Source: an uncultured Clostridia bacterium
Lineage (GTDB): Bacteria > Bacillota > Clostridia > Christensenellales > Aristaeellaceae
Direction: 5' to 3'
Length of the DNA: 64,000 bases
Assembly: GCA_934663595.1 (NCBI GenBank)
Contig: CAKUKM010000001.1
Coordinates: 62,001 to 126,000, forward strand
The first letter of the stretch is position 1. Each line of letters starts with the position of its first letter. Shown in pieces: positions 15,731 through 24,130 of the stretch. The translations under genes and the position numbers were made by a program. The notes under the pieces were generated by a model. It had not been told where the DNA came from, ran no database searches, and saw only the letters and a program-made list of their open reading frames with translations.

Positions 15731-16654
15731 ATGCGCGTAACGGCCGAGGAGCGCGGCGCGTGGCGGCTGGAGGGCGAGAAAGGCGCGCAAATCGCCACGA
15801 GAATAAAGGGAAATCTCGATTCGCCGGCCGTCGGCGATTGGGTAAAGGCGGATGAAGCGGGCGCGATTTGCGAAATTTTGCCGAGAAAGAGCCGGTTCAT
15901 TCGAAAAAGCGCTGGAAGAACGGGAGAAGCGCAGACGGTCGCGGCTAATATCGATATAGCGCTGATCGTAATGGCGCTGAACCGGGATTTCAGCATCCGG
16001 CGAATGGAGCGCTATCTGGCGCTGGCATGGGAGAGCGGCGCGCAGCCGGCGGTGGTGCTGACGAAGGCGGATCTGTGCCCGGAATACGCCGAAAGGGTGC
16101 TGGAGGCGGAGCGCAACGCGCCGGGCGCGCCGGTAATGGCAATCAGCGCGAAGACCGGATTGGGAATGGAAGCGGTAAAGCGCCTGCTTGTTCCCGGCGC
16201 GACGGCGGCGTTTCTCGGCTCGTCCGGCGCGGGAAAATCCACGCTGATCAACGCATTGCTCGGCCGGGAGACGCAGGAAACGAACGGCCTGAGAAACGAC
16301 GACCGCGGCCGGCACACGACCACGCGGCGCGAGCTGTTCGCCCTTCCGGGCGGCGCGTTTGCAATCGATACGCCGGGCATGCGCGAGCTGGGCATGTGGG
16401 CGGCGGAGGAAGGGCTGAATCGGACATTTGCGGAGATCGCGGCGCTCGCGCAGGAATGCCGATTCCGCAATTGCACGCACAACGGCGAGCCCGGCTGCGC
16501 GGTGCAAAGCGCCATTCAGGCGGGCGAACTGCCGATCGATCGCTGGGAAGCGTATCAGAAGCTGCTGCGCGAGGACGGCGAGAATGCGCGGCGCGAAAAG
16601 GAGCGCAAATTCAAGGAAATTGCCAAGATCAATCGAAGGAGAGAAAAGCGATGA
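15731..16654 (+). CDS. rsgA: Ribosome small-subunit-dependent GTPase RsgA
   Basis: A 307-residue circularly permuted GTPase that checks late 30S maturation. Order: N-terminal OB fold (1-70), then G4 (VLTKADL near residue 112), G1 (GSSGAGKSTLIN near 163), G3 (DTPGMRELG near 214) and a C-terminal zinc knuckle CRFRNCTHNGEPGC. The G1 element follows G4, which is diagnostic. ATG 15731 is the only good methionine start; the purine-rich GAAGAAGGGG is 16 bp upstream, so translation initiation may be weak. The usual PASTA-kinase cluster partners are absent; it overlaps a methyltransferase gene by 4 bp and has a repressible promoter, suggesting an accessory or stress paralogue. Confidence 0.92.
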   Translation: MRVTAEERGAWRLEGEKGAQIATRIKGNLDSPAVGDWVKADEAGAICEILPRKSRFIRKSAGRTGEAQTVAANIDIALIVMALNRDFSIRRMERYLALAWESGAQPAVVLTKADLCPEYAERVLEAERNAPGAPVMAISAKTGLGMEAVKRLLVPGATAAFLGSSGAGKSTLINALLGRETQETNGLRNDDRGRHTTTRRELFALPGGAFAIDTPGMRELGMWAAEEGLNRTFAEIAALAQECRFRNCTHNGEPGCAVQSAIQAGELPIDRWEAYQKLLREDGENARREKERKFKEIAKINRRREKR

Positions 16655-17355
16655 AGTATATTCGCAGTCAGAAATACGATGTATGGATGGACAAAATCAT
16701 GGGGCCGAATCCGATGAAGCTCACGGAGGAGCTGATGGAGGACAACGCCATTCCGGCCGGCGCGCGCGTGTGCGATCTCGGCAGCGGACAGGGATTGACC
16801 TCGATGTTTCTCGCGCGCGAATACGGCTGGACGGTCTATGCGGCCGATCTCTGGAGCGATCCGGAGGAAAATCGCCGGTTTTTTGAATCGGCGGGCGTGC
16901 AGAACGTGATCCCGGTCAAGGCGGACGCGACGGCGCTTCCGTTTGCGCCGGAGTTCTTCGACGCGGTGGTCAGCGTGGATTCCTACAATTATTTCGGGCG
17001 CGACGAGGCGTATCTGGATGAAAAGCTGCTGCCGTTTGTGAAGGCGGGCGGGCTGATTTATCTGGCGATTCCGGGAATGAGGCGCGATTGCCACCGGAAT
17101 CTGCCCGAGGTGCTGCTGCGGTCGTGGACGCCCGAGCAGCTGGAATACATGCACGATGCGGCCTGGTGGCGCGCACTGGTGGAAAAGTGCCGCGGCGCGG
17201 AGGTGCTCGACGTTTCGGAAATGGAGAGCAACGAGGAGGTCTGGGCCGATTGGCTGAAACAGGAAAACGAATATGCGGTAAACGACCGCAAGACGATGCT
17301 CGCCGGCGGCGGCGAATACCTGAATTTTATTCGAATTCTGCTGAAAAAGAAATAA
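16651..17355 (+). CDS. Class I SAM-dependent methyltransferase
   Basis: A 234-residue Rossmann-fold methyltransferase. The SAM-binding motif I is VCDLGSGQGLTSMFLA near residue 41, the acidic residue ending strand 2 is in VYAADLW, and motif IV is FDAVVSVDSYNYFG. The C-terminal half (AAWWRALVEKCRGAEVLDVSEMESNEEVW) resembles small-molecule UbiE-type enzymes, and no RNA-binding domain is present. Substrate unknown. ATGA overlap with rsgA and RBS GAAGGAGAG indicate coupling, so it is under the same repressible promoter. Confidence 0.85.
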   Translation: MKYIRSQKYDVWMDKIMGPNPMKLTEELMEDNAIPAGARVCDLGSGQGLTSMFLAREYGWTVYAADLWSDPEENRRFFESAGVQNVIPVKADATALPFAPEFFDAVVSVDSYNYFGRDEAYLDEKLLPFVKAGGLIYLAIPGMRRDCHRNLPEVLLRSWTPEQLEYMHDAAWWRALVEKCRGAEVLDVSEMESNEEVWADWLKQENEYAVNDRKTMLAGGGEYLNFIRILLKKK

Positions 17356-17358
17356 AAT

Positions 17359-17402
17359 GCGGGCGAAACGCAAATCAACAGCGTTTCGCCCGCGCTATTT
17401 TT
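17359..17402. terminator. Bidirectional terminator
   Basis: A 13-bp stem GCGGGCGAAACGC / GCGTTTCGCCCGC followed by GCTATTTTT on the plus strand; it separates converging genes. Confidence 0.85.
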
Positions 17403-18393
17403 ACAGCTTTCGGGAAAGCAGCAGCATGTCGGTGAGAATCCGGCCGTCCTCTTCGATCGGCTCGGGATAATTGTCGGAGAAAAAACCCTTGCGCACGCCG
17501 CATTCCTCAAAGCCGAATCGCCGGTAAAACGGAACTCCGGCCGGCGACGTGCCCACCCGCATTTTTTTGCAGCGCGGCTGATAGAGCTTCAGAAGATGCC
17601 TTACCAGATGCGATCCATAGCCCTTGCCGCGCTGATCGGGCGCGGTGGCGAGGTTCAGCAGCTCGCATTCCTCGTCGCCGGTCATGCCGACGATCGCGAC
17701 CGCAACCGCCTGCCCGTTGGTCATCAGCACATACATTTCGCCGGAATCCAGATATTTGCGGATCATGGCCTCGCAGGGATCGGCCTCGAGCAGCAGCGGG
17801 AAATACGCTTCCTTGCCGTATGCGATTTTGCGCACCTCAATCGGCGCGAGCTCGCCGGTCGACCAGTGGTGGCGGCAGAGCGCGACGTAGCTCTCGTTGC
17901 CGCCGAGCAGAATCTGTTCGCCGGATTTGACCACGCGGCCGTTCAGCACGCGCGCGTTGAACGTCGCCTTGCGCCCGCACCAGCACACGGTTTTGATTTC
18001 CTCAATCGTGTCCGCCCACGCCATCAGCCACGAGCTGCCCTCGAACAGATTGCCGCGGAAGTCCGCGCGCAGGCCGTAGCAGATCACGGGAATGTTCAAA
18101 TCGTCCACGACGTGCACCAGATATTCCACCTGCGATTTGGTCAGGAACTGCGCCTCGTCCACGATAATGCAATCGTAGACCGACAGATCCAGTTCCTCGA
18201 GCTCTTCGATATAGCTGCAGGGCGCGCTCAGGCCCGAGCGCGAGCCCACCAGCCGCGCGCCGTCGCGATTGTCCAGGCGGGGCTTTAGCAGGAGCGCATT
18301 CTGGCCGCGCTCGTGATAATTGTATTGCACCATGATCGCGTTGGCGGTCTTGGACGAGCCCATTGCGCCATATCGGAAATAGAGTTTCGCCAT
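17401..18393 (-). CDS. tdk: Thymidine kinase fused to a GNAT acetyltransferase
   Basis: A 330-residue fusion. Residues 1-177 are a complete type II thymidine kinase: P-loop GAMGSSKT (9-16), DCIIVDEAQFL (Walker B, 74-84), CYGLRADFRGNLFEGS, and the zinc-site residues CWCGRK with C173 and H175 (ALCRHHW). It phosphorylates thymidine or deoxyuridine for salvage. Residues 183-330 are a GNAT fold with motif A LATAPDQRGKGYGSHLVRHLL and GVPFYRRFGFEECG. No frameshift or internal RBS separates them. ATG 18393 (MAKLYF) is chosen because AGGAG is 7 bp upstream; ATG 18399 is too close to it. Confidence 0.88.
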   Translation of the reverse strand: MAKLYFRYGAMGSSKTANAIMVQYNYHERGQNALLLKPRLDNRDGARLVGSRSGLSAPCSYIEELEELDLSVYDCIIVDEAQFLTKSQVEYLVHVVDDLNIPVICYGLRADFRGNLFEGSSWLMAWADTIEEIKTVCWCGRKATFNARVLNGRVVKSGEQILLGGNESYVALCRHHWSTGELAPIEVRKIAYGKEAYFPLLLEADPCEAMIRKYLDSGEMYVLMTNGQAVAVAIVGMTGDEECELLNLATAPDQRGKGYGSHLVRHLLKLYQPRCKKMRVGTSPAGVPFYRRFGFEECGVRKGFFSDNYPEPIEEDGRILTDMLLLSRKL

Positions 18394-18463
18394 TTTCATT
18401 CTCCTAAACGCATTTGTAATTATATTAAAATTCGAGCAGCGGCACGGCGAATCCTGCCGGCGC

Positions 18464-18492
18464 TTGAAAAAAGCGCGAACTTTGGATAAAAT
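18464..18492 (+). promoter_or_regulatory. tmcAL promoter
   Basis: TTGAAA (18464-18469), 17 bp, TAAAAT (18487-18492), 33 bp ahead of the start. Confidence 0.75.
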
Positions 18493-18525
18493 AGACAAAG
18501 AGTATTGCCCATCGGAGGTGCGCAG

Positions 18526-19698
18526 ATGAAAATTGCCGGCGTGATTTGCGAATACAATCCGTTCCATTCGGGCCATGCGTATCATCTTGCCGAAACGCGC
18601 GCGCAGACGGGCTGCGATTACATCGTGGTCTGCATGGCGGGCAGCTATGTGCAGCGCGGCACGGCGGCCTGCCTTTCCAAATGGACGCGCGCGGAGATGG
18701 CCCTGCGATCGGGCGCGGACGCGGTGCTGGAGCTGCCGGCGCTGTATGCGCCGCGCACGGCGGACGTGTTTGCGCGCGGCGGCGTGCATATTCTAAATGG
18801 CGTCGGCGCGGACGTGCTGTCGTTCGGCAGCGAAACGGCGGAGCTGGGATTGTTGGAGCGCATTGCGACGTTGCGGGAGCGCGAGCCGGAGAGCGTTTCC
18901 AGCGCGATTCAGCGCGGCCTTGCCGAGGGAAAATCCCATGCGCGCGCGCAGGGCGAGGCGATTGCGGAGGCGCTCGGCGCGGAACCGGCGCTGCTGGAGC
19001 GGCCGAACCTGATTCTGGCGACGGAATATCTGCGGGCGATCCGCGCGCTGAACGCGCCGATTCAGCCGTTTGCCATCGAGCGCGTCGGCGATTATCATGC
19101 GGAAACGGCCGGTTCCGGCTATGCGTCCGCCACGGCGATTCGCAATCTCCTTCAGCAGGGGCGAATCGACGAGGCGAGCGCGCAACTGCCCGAGTCTGTG
19201 CGGCCGCTATTGGCGGAATGGCGGGGCATGCACGCGCCGGATGATCTGCTTTTGCACGCGCTGCGCGGAATGTCGGAGGCCGAAATTGCGCGCCTGCCGG
19301 ATGTGTCCGAGGGGCTGGAAAACCGGGTAAAGCGCGCGGCGGCCGCGGCGTTCGATGTAGAATCGCTGATTGCGGGCGTGAAATGCAAGCGCTATACGCG
19401 CGCACGGCTGAATCGCCTCTGCGCGCACGCGATGCTCGGACTCACGCGCGAACTGGCGAATCGGCATCCGCTTCCGGAATACGCGCGCCTGATCGGCATG
19501 CGGGAAGACGCGCGGCCGCTGCTGCGGGAATTGAAAAAGCGCGCGCGGTTGCCGATCGTATCCGATTCCGCGCAATTGACCGGCAGCGAAATCTTTCAGC
19601 TGGAATGCCGGGCAACCGACCTGCGCGCGCTGCAATGCGATGCGCCGGAGCAGCGCGCGGCGGGGCAGGAGCGCACGCAGAAGTTCGTTCGGGTATAA
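18526..19698 (+). CDS. tmcAL: tRNA(Met) cytidine acetate ligase TmcAL
   Basis: A 390-residue nucleotidyltransferase-like enzyme that activates acetate with ATP and acetylates the wobble cytidine 34 of elongator tRNA-Met. The N-terminal signature is GVICEYNPFHSGHAYHL (HxGH at residues 17-20), followed by VVCMAGSYVQRGTAACLSKWTRAEMAL, both hallmarks of YlbM/TmcAL. Family length is 380-420. RBS ATCGGAGGTG precedes ATG 18526. It is monocistronic with its own promoter and terminator. In many Clostridia it sits near rpmF/acetate kinase genes; none are here. Confidence 0.92.
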   Translation: MKIAGVICEYNPFHSGHAYHLAETRAQTGCDYIVVCMAGSYVQRGTAACLSKWTRAEMALRSGADAVLELPALYAPRTADVFARGGVHILNGVGADVLSFGSETAELGLLERIATLREREPESVSSAIQRGLAEGKSHARAQGEAIAEALGAEPALLERPNLILATEYLRAIRALNAPIQPFAIERVGDYHAETAGSGYASATAIRNLLQQGRIDEASAQLPESVRPLLAEWRGMHAPDDLLLHALRGMSEAEIARLPDVSEGLENRVKRAAAAAFDVESLIAGVKCKRYTRARLNRLCAHAMLGLTRELANRHPLPEYARLIGMREDARPLLRELKKRARLPIVSDSAQLTGSEIFQLECRATDLRALQCDAPEQRAAGQERTQKFVRV

Positions 19699-19702
19699 AA
19701 AT

Positions 19703-19747
19703 GCCGCAGAATCCTCCTGAATAGGGGCGATTCTGCGGCGATTTTTA
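19703..19747. terminator. Bidirectional terminator
   Basis: An 11-bp stem GCCGCAGAATC / GATTCTGCGGC, then GATTTTTACTTTTT. The plus-strand run overlaps the last codons of the opposite gene. Confidence 0.85.
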
Positions 19748-21154
19748 CTTTTTGCGGGCTTTGCGCTGCTCGTTGAATTCGGCGAGCGCGGCCTGTCCCT
19801 GCGGGGTGACGGGCTTGATCCATTTCAGCGAGTACATGTGTCGCTGCATCAGGCAGAAGCGAATCGGCTCGTCGATATAGCAGCACGCGAACACGATCAG
19901 GAACAGCGCGTGCTTGACCATGCCGGTGACATACACGCACGGCAGCACCATCAGATACATGAACGTGATTTCGAGAATCGTGCCATATGCGGCGTCGCCT
20001 GCCGCGCGATACGTGTCGTTCTGCACCCAGTTGCACATGCGAATCGTGGCCGCGACCATGTAAATCATCAGCATGCCCGTGCCCAGCTTCAGCGCGTCGC
20101 CCGTGAGGCTCATTTGAATCAGGATCGGGCGACTTGCGCAGACCAGAATCGTGCAGATGGTAAAGATCATGCCGGCGCACATATAAACCAGGCGCTTCGC
20201 GCGCTTTTGCGCCAGATCCGGATTGCCCGCGCCGACCTCCTTGCCGACCAGAATCGACGAGGCGTTCGAAAATCCGCTGAAGAAGCCGATGACCAGGCCC
20301 TCCAGCGTGCGGAATACGGCCGTTGCGGCAATCGCATCCTCGGACTGGCGGCCGAGCACGACGTTGATCAGCATGAAGCCCACGCCCATGACCACCTCGT
20401 TGGCAATGATCGGCGCGCACTTGCGGAAGTAGTGGCCGAGGAAGCTGCCCGTCCAGTGGAAATGCCGATGAATGCGGAACAGATGCGGATGACGCGCGCG
20501 ATAGGCGAACGCCAGAATCACCAGCGCGTTTACCGCCGCCGCGCAGACCGTTGCGATCGCCGCGCCGCGAATGCCGAGCGCCGGCGCGCCCAGATGGCCG
20601 CCGATGAGAACCCAGTTGAGCAATACATTCGTCGCGACGGACACGATCGAGCCGTACAGCGGGATCTTCACGCGCTCGGTCGATCGCAGCAGCGCGCTCA
20701 TCGCCATGGAATACACCTGAAACGGATACGCGAGGCCGACGATGCGCAGATACTCTATGCCGATTTCCTGAATCGCGGCCTTATCGGTGTATACGCGCAT
20801 GATCAGATGCGGGAAAAACACCGCCGCAATGGTAAACAGCGTGGCCACCGCCATCATGCAGATCAGCGTAATGCCATAGGAGCGGTTGATGCCGTCGTCG
20901 TCCTTTGCGCCGTAGTACTGCGAGAAAAACAGCATGCCGCCGCCGACAAAGCCCCAATAGCCCGAGAACATCAGCGTGGAAAACTGCGCGCACAGCCCGA
21001 CCGCGCCCACCGAAAGCTGGCCCAGCGGCGCGATCATCATTGTATCGACCATGCTGCCCGTGGTGGTCAGCAGGTTTTGCAGCGCAACCGGAACGGCGAT
21101 GACCGCAACCTTGCGCACAAAGGATTTCCAGGGGAACGCTTCTCTCTTTTGCAT
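19745..21154 (-). CDS. MATE-family efflux transporter
   Basis: A 469-residue integral membrane protein with about 12 transmembrane segments in two MatE repeats. Early segment VPVALQNLLTTTGSMVDTMMIAPLG and the mid GIRGAAIATVCAAAVNALV are typical of the NorM-like branch found in Clostridia. It is likely a cation-coupled exporter, of unknown substrate. RBS CGGAGGAAG precedes ATG 21154. It is last in a three-gene minus-strand operon behind a phosphodiesterase and a zinc-ribbon membrane protein (gaps 12-16 bp). It is only distantly similar to the MATE at 5.7 kb. Confidence 0.9.
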   Translation of the reverse strand: MQKREAFPWKSFVRKVAVIAVPVALQNLLTTTGSMVDTMMIAPLGQLSVGAVGLCAQFSTLMFSGYWGFVGGGMLFFSQYYGAKDDDGINRSYGITLICMMAVATLFTIAAVFFPHLIMRVYTDKAAIQEIGIEYLRIVGLAYPFQVYSMAMSALLRSTERVKIPLYGSIVSVATNVLLNWVLIGGHLGAPALGIRGAAIATVCAAAVNALVILAFAYRARHPHLFRIHRHFHWTGSFLGHYFRKCAPIIANEVVMGVGFMLINVVLGRQSEDAIAATAVFRTLEGLVIGFFSGFSNASSILVGKEVGAGNPDLAQKRAKRLVYMCAGMIFTICTILVCASRPILIQMSLTGDALKLGTGMLMIYMVAATIRMCNWVQNDTYRAAGDAAYGTILEITFMYLMVLPCVYVTGMVKHALFLIVFACCYIDEPIRFCLMQRHMYSLKWIKPVTPQGQAALAEFNEQRKARKK

Positions 21155-21166
21155 GCTTCCTCCGCC

Positions 21167-22003
21167 TTATCGATAGAGCAGGCCGCGATTTTCCAGATAG
21201 CTCTTCAGCATCAGCGGCCAGTCGGTCTGAATGAAATCAAAGTTCTTTTTCGCCAGCCACCCCCAGCCGTCGTCGGGATTGCCGGTCAGCGAGGCGTCGT
21301 CGCTGTGTCCGCCGGCGAGAACGGCCTTGTAGCTGTAAACGATTGCGTTGGCCCACGAAAGGATGCCGTCCGCGCGCAGCTGGGCGAGGTATTCGTCGCT
21401 GCAAAGGGGGCTGTCGTCGGTCGTGAACAGCAGCTCCTGGCCCATGTAATGGATGTTGCGGGCCTTCAGCTCGCGATGAACCGCCTCGGCGTTTTCCTTG
21501 ACGATCACCATATACTGAACGTCCGGCGCGTATTCCTCGATGATATCGAAGTACTCCTTCTTCGGCGAGGTTTTCACCAGAATCTGCTCCATCATGCCGT
21601 GGCGGCGAATGCAGTCGGCGATCTCGCGCGGGTGCTCCCAGAATTTGTCGCAGTTGATATAGCAGCGATCCTTGAACGTCTCCAGAACCTCGTCGAGCGT
21701 ATTCAGCCCGAACTGCGTGGGCGTGTCGTCCTGATTGACGAAGCGCAGCGCGCGCACCTCGGCCTCCGGCATGCGCGCGATATTGCAATTCTGATTCAGA
21801 TGCGCGCTCTCCATGCCAGGGTGAAAGATGAACAGCTTGCCGTCCGCGGACATGTCCACGTCGATCTCAATCATGTCCGCGCCCTGCCGAAGCGCGATTT
21901 CATACGCCGCGATCGTGTTGCAGGGAATGTTTCCGCCGCAAACGCCGCGATGCGCGACGATCAGCCGCTTTTCCCGCGCCGACGCCCGTAAATCAAACTG
22001 CAT
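21167..22003 (-). CDS. Glycerophosphodiester phosphodiesterase family protein
   Basis: A 278-residue GDPD-fold TIM barrel. Catalytic His and metal ligands are visible in VAHRGVCGG and in MIEIDVDMSADGK, and the second His in LFIFHPGME. The usual PENT is PCNT and the usual HD after the strand is HP, so this is a divergent subgroup. Glycerophosphodiesterases cleave deacylated phospholipids to glycerol-3-phosphate and an alcohol. No signal peptide, so it acts in the cytosol. RBS CGGAGGAAAAGG precedes the start. It is in an operon with a MATE pump; the metabolic link is unclear. Confidence 0.85.
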   Translation of the reverse strand: MQFDLRASAREKRLIVAHRGVCGGNIPCNTIAAYEIALRQGADMIEIDVDMSADGKLFIFHPGMESAHLNQNCNIARMPEAEVRALRFVNQDDTPTQFGLNTLDEVLETFKDRCYINCDKFWEHPREIADCIRRHGMMEQILVKTSPKKEYFDIIEEYAPDVQYMVIVKENAEAVHRELKARNIHYMGQELLFTTDDSPLCSDEYLAQLRADGILSWANAIVYSYKAVLAGGHSDDASLTGNPDDGWGWLAKKNFDFIQTDWPLMLKSYLENRGLLYR

Positions 22004-22018
22004 TTCCTTTTCCTCCGT

Positions 22019-22645
22019 TTACGCAAATATTTCCATTATATTCATTATAACATGCGCGCCGATTCTGTCAAGAGAAACGTCTCCGGAAATGCCGGCAATC
22101 AGGAAAATCAGGAGAAACGCGGCGCCGCATTCGGCGCGCAGCAGGAGCGTTCGCCGAGCGGATTCAGTCAAAAGCCCGCGCAGCTTTCGGCCGCATCGCG
22201 GACATGTGCGCGCGGAAAACTCGTTTGCGCGGCCGCAGGCGCAATACACCGCGCCGTTCTGCGCGCAGGGAAAGCGAATCGCGTCCGATCCGAAGCGGCG
22301 CTTTAGAAGCAATTGCGAATCCAAATCCAGCCGCGGAACCGGTGCGAGCGGCAGCCGCGGTCCCGGCGCTTGCACCCAGTCCGGCGCGTTCCGAAAGCGC
22401 ACGCGCTGAAAAGTAATTTCCGGAAAAGTTGGCGCTGCCGGCTCCGGAAGCGCGATATGCAATTCAAAAAACGAGCGTCCGGCGGCGTTTACCGGCAGGT
22501 CGAACGCAATGGAACGGTCGCCCATTGCGATCGTTCCGGACAGGGAAAGCGCCGCGCATCTGCTTAAATTGAACAGGCGAACGCAAAGCTCTTCGCCCAG
22601 CGCAACGCCGCGTGGCTCGATTGGACAGCGGGGATCGAACGTCAT
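22019..22645 (-). CDS. Zinc-ribbon membrane protein of unknown function
   Basis: A 208-residue protein. Residues 1-130 are a beta-rich domain. A treble-clef-like zinc ribbon CACGRANEFSARTCPRCGRKL (about residues 135-156; CxC and CxxC pairs) is followed by a helix and a single C-terminal transmembrane segment (AAFLLIFLIAGISG, about residues 175-192). This is the architecture of membrane-tethered zinc-ribbon proteins seen in many Clostridia, with unknown role. RBS AGGTGAGGTG precedes ATG 22645. It is first in the operon with GDPD and MATE genes. Confidence 0.65.
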   Translation of the reverse strand: MTFDPRCPIEPRGVALGEELCVRLFNLSRCAALSLSGTIAMGDRSIAFDLPVNAAGRSFFELHIALPEPAAPTFPEITFQRVRFRNAPDWVQAPGPRLPLAPVPRLDLDSQLLLKRRFGSDAIRFPCAQNGAVYCACGRANEFSARTCPRCGRKLRGLLTESARRTLLLRAECGAAFLLIFLIAGISGDVSLDRIGAHVIMNIMEIFA

Positions 22646-22808
22646 TTCACCTCACCTCGAAAGCATGCATATGATCCCGCGCCGGAGGCAAGAAGAAAAA
22701 AGCGCGTTTGTTGCAAAGACGTGCGCAATGCGCCGCAAAATTGTCGGAGCTTTCCGCGAATGCCGGGCGCGCGATCGGGAAACAAAGAAAGGGAAGGGAG
22801 GAATGAAC

Positions 22809-22979
22809 ATGCGAACAGGCGACGATCCGTTTGATGAAATGATGAAGGTTGCGTCCGTCACGGAATGCACCGGCCTGATGCCCGCGCTGCCGGAAACGGA
22901 GCAGGGCGACCAGAGTCTGGCTGCGCTCTACGCGATTCACGCGGCGAAGAAAAAGAAGAAAAAACACGCGAAGGCATGA
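22809..22979 (+). CDS. Small protein with lysine-rich tail
   Basis: A 56-residue protein with an acidic N-terminal half (DDPFDEMM) and an oligolysine C-terminus. ATG 22809 is taken because AGGGAGG is 7 bp upstream; ATG 22803 is too near. The ORF is followed at once by a strong terminator, which supports its being real. I recognise no family. A charged tail of six Lys in a row suggests nucleic-acid or ribosome binding, but this is inference. The 160 bp before it shows no good promoter. Confidence 0.55.
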   Translation: MRTGDDPFDEMMKVASVTECTGLMPALPETEQGDQSLAALYAIHAAKKKKKKHAKA

Positions 22980-23010
22980 AAAAAGGTTCCCTATAAGGGA
23001 ACCTTTTTGC
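22980..23010. terminator. Bidirectional terminator
   Basis: Perfect stem AAAAAGGTTCCC / GGGAACCTTTTT with a TATAA-type loop; it serves the small gene and the converging ABC importer operon. Confidence 0.92.
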
Positions 23011-23024
23011 GCTGCGTCAGGCGA

Positions 23025-24077
23025 TTAGCCCGCGTACTGCGCCCAGTGCTCCGCCCACTTCTCGAGCAGGGCTTCCTTCTGGCTGCCGAGCCATTCCCAA
23101 TCGATTTCCTTCAGGCCAAGCTCGCTGTCGTCCGGATAGTTGCCGTACTTGATGGTGGTGTTGGTGCCGCGCGCGCAGTTCTCGGTGGAGCGCGCCAGCT
23201 GGTAATCCGCGGAAGCGCAGAAATCGAGGAACGCCGCAGCCGCTTCGGGACGCGGGCAATCCTTGATCATCGCAGCGCCGGAAGCGCACGCGGTGTTGCC
23301 CTCGACGGGGTAGACCAGGCGGATGTTGTCCGCGCCGTTGATGGTGATCTGCATCTCAACGATGTTCTCGTAGGTCAGGCCGACGACGTATTCGCCGGAG
23401 ATGACGGACTTGAACACGGTGGAGGAAGAGGTGGTGATGACGCCATCGCAGTTCTTGATCAGCTCATCAATGTACGCCCACGCCTTGTCGTCGCCGAACT
23501 CGTCGCCCATCAGCGCGAGGATCGTGTGGAACTGGCGATACGCGGAGGAGGACGCCGCCGGATCCGCCTGAATGATCTTGCCCTTCAGCGCGGGATTCAG
23601 CAGATCCTGATAGCCGTTGATGGTGATGCCCAGCTCGGCTTCCAGATCCTTGTTCACAACCAGCGCCATGTACTGGATGTCGAAGAAGCTGTAGTAGCCA
23701 TAGGGATCCAGCTTGCTCAGCTCATCCGCGATGGTGGGGGTGTAGGGCTGGAGAATGTCGTGATACACGGTGCCGTCGGACTCAAACAGGCCGCCGAAGA
23801 TGACGTCCGCCTGAGGATTGTTGGCCTCGCTGCGCGCGCGCGCGACGAGCTTGCCGACGGAATCGCTGACCCATTCAATCGTGCAGTTCGGATAGTACTT
23901 GTACCAGATGTTCTCGACGGTCGCCTGCTGCGGATCGTCCAGCGTGGAATACACGACGACGCGATCGCCGATCGAGGCGGGATCTTCGCGCACCCAGGAG
24001 GGCTTCTCCTCGGCGACGGCTGCGCAGCAGCTCAGTACGAACAGGGCAACCAGAATCAGACTCAGGATTTTCTTCAT
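23025..24077 (-). CDS. ABC importer substrate-binding protein, iron(III)-type (FbpA/AfuA-like)
   Basis: A 350-residue exported protein. Residues 1-23 form a signal peptide (hydrophobic core LSLILVALFVLSCC; cleavage near AVA-EE, with a lipid-anchor cysteine as an alternative). The mature part has the type II periplasmic-binding fold: RVVVYSTLDDPQQATVENI at the N-terminus, ADVIFGGLFESDG, and GLTYENIVEMQITINGADNIRLVYPVEG. This is the Fbp/AfuA/FutA or phosphonate-type family; the ligand is not certain, since no Tyr cluster is evident from motifs alone. It is last in the C-B-A operon, 53 bp behind the permease. Confidence 0.85.
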   Translation of the reverse strand: MKKILSLILVALFVLSCCAAVAEEKPSWVREDPASIGDRVVVYSTLDDPQQATVENIWYKYYPNCTIEWVSDSVGKLVARARSEANNPQADVIFGGLFESDGTVYHDILQPYTPTIADELSKLDPYGYYSFFDIQYMALVVNKDLEAELGITINGYQDLLNPALKGKIIQADPAASSSAYRQFHTILALMGDEFGDDKAWAYIDELIKNCDGVITTSSSTVFKSVISGEYVVGLTYENIVEMQITINGADNIRLVYPVEGNTACASGAAMIKDCPRPEAAAAFLDFCASADYQLARSTENCARGTNTTIKYGNYPDDSELGLKEIDWEWLGSQKEALLEKWAEHWAQYAG

Positions 24078-24130
24078 GGGGCAAACACTCCTTTTTGTTT
24101 TATTACAAAGCGCAATCGCTTTATAATCGG

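Noticed and set aside
22803..22808. ATG 22803 as start of the small lysine-tail gene
   Set aside because: Only 1 base separates it from the RBS; ATG 22809 has correct spacing.
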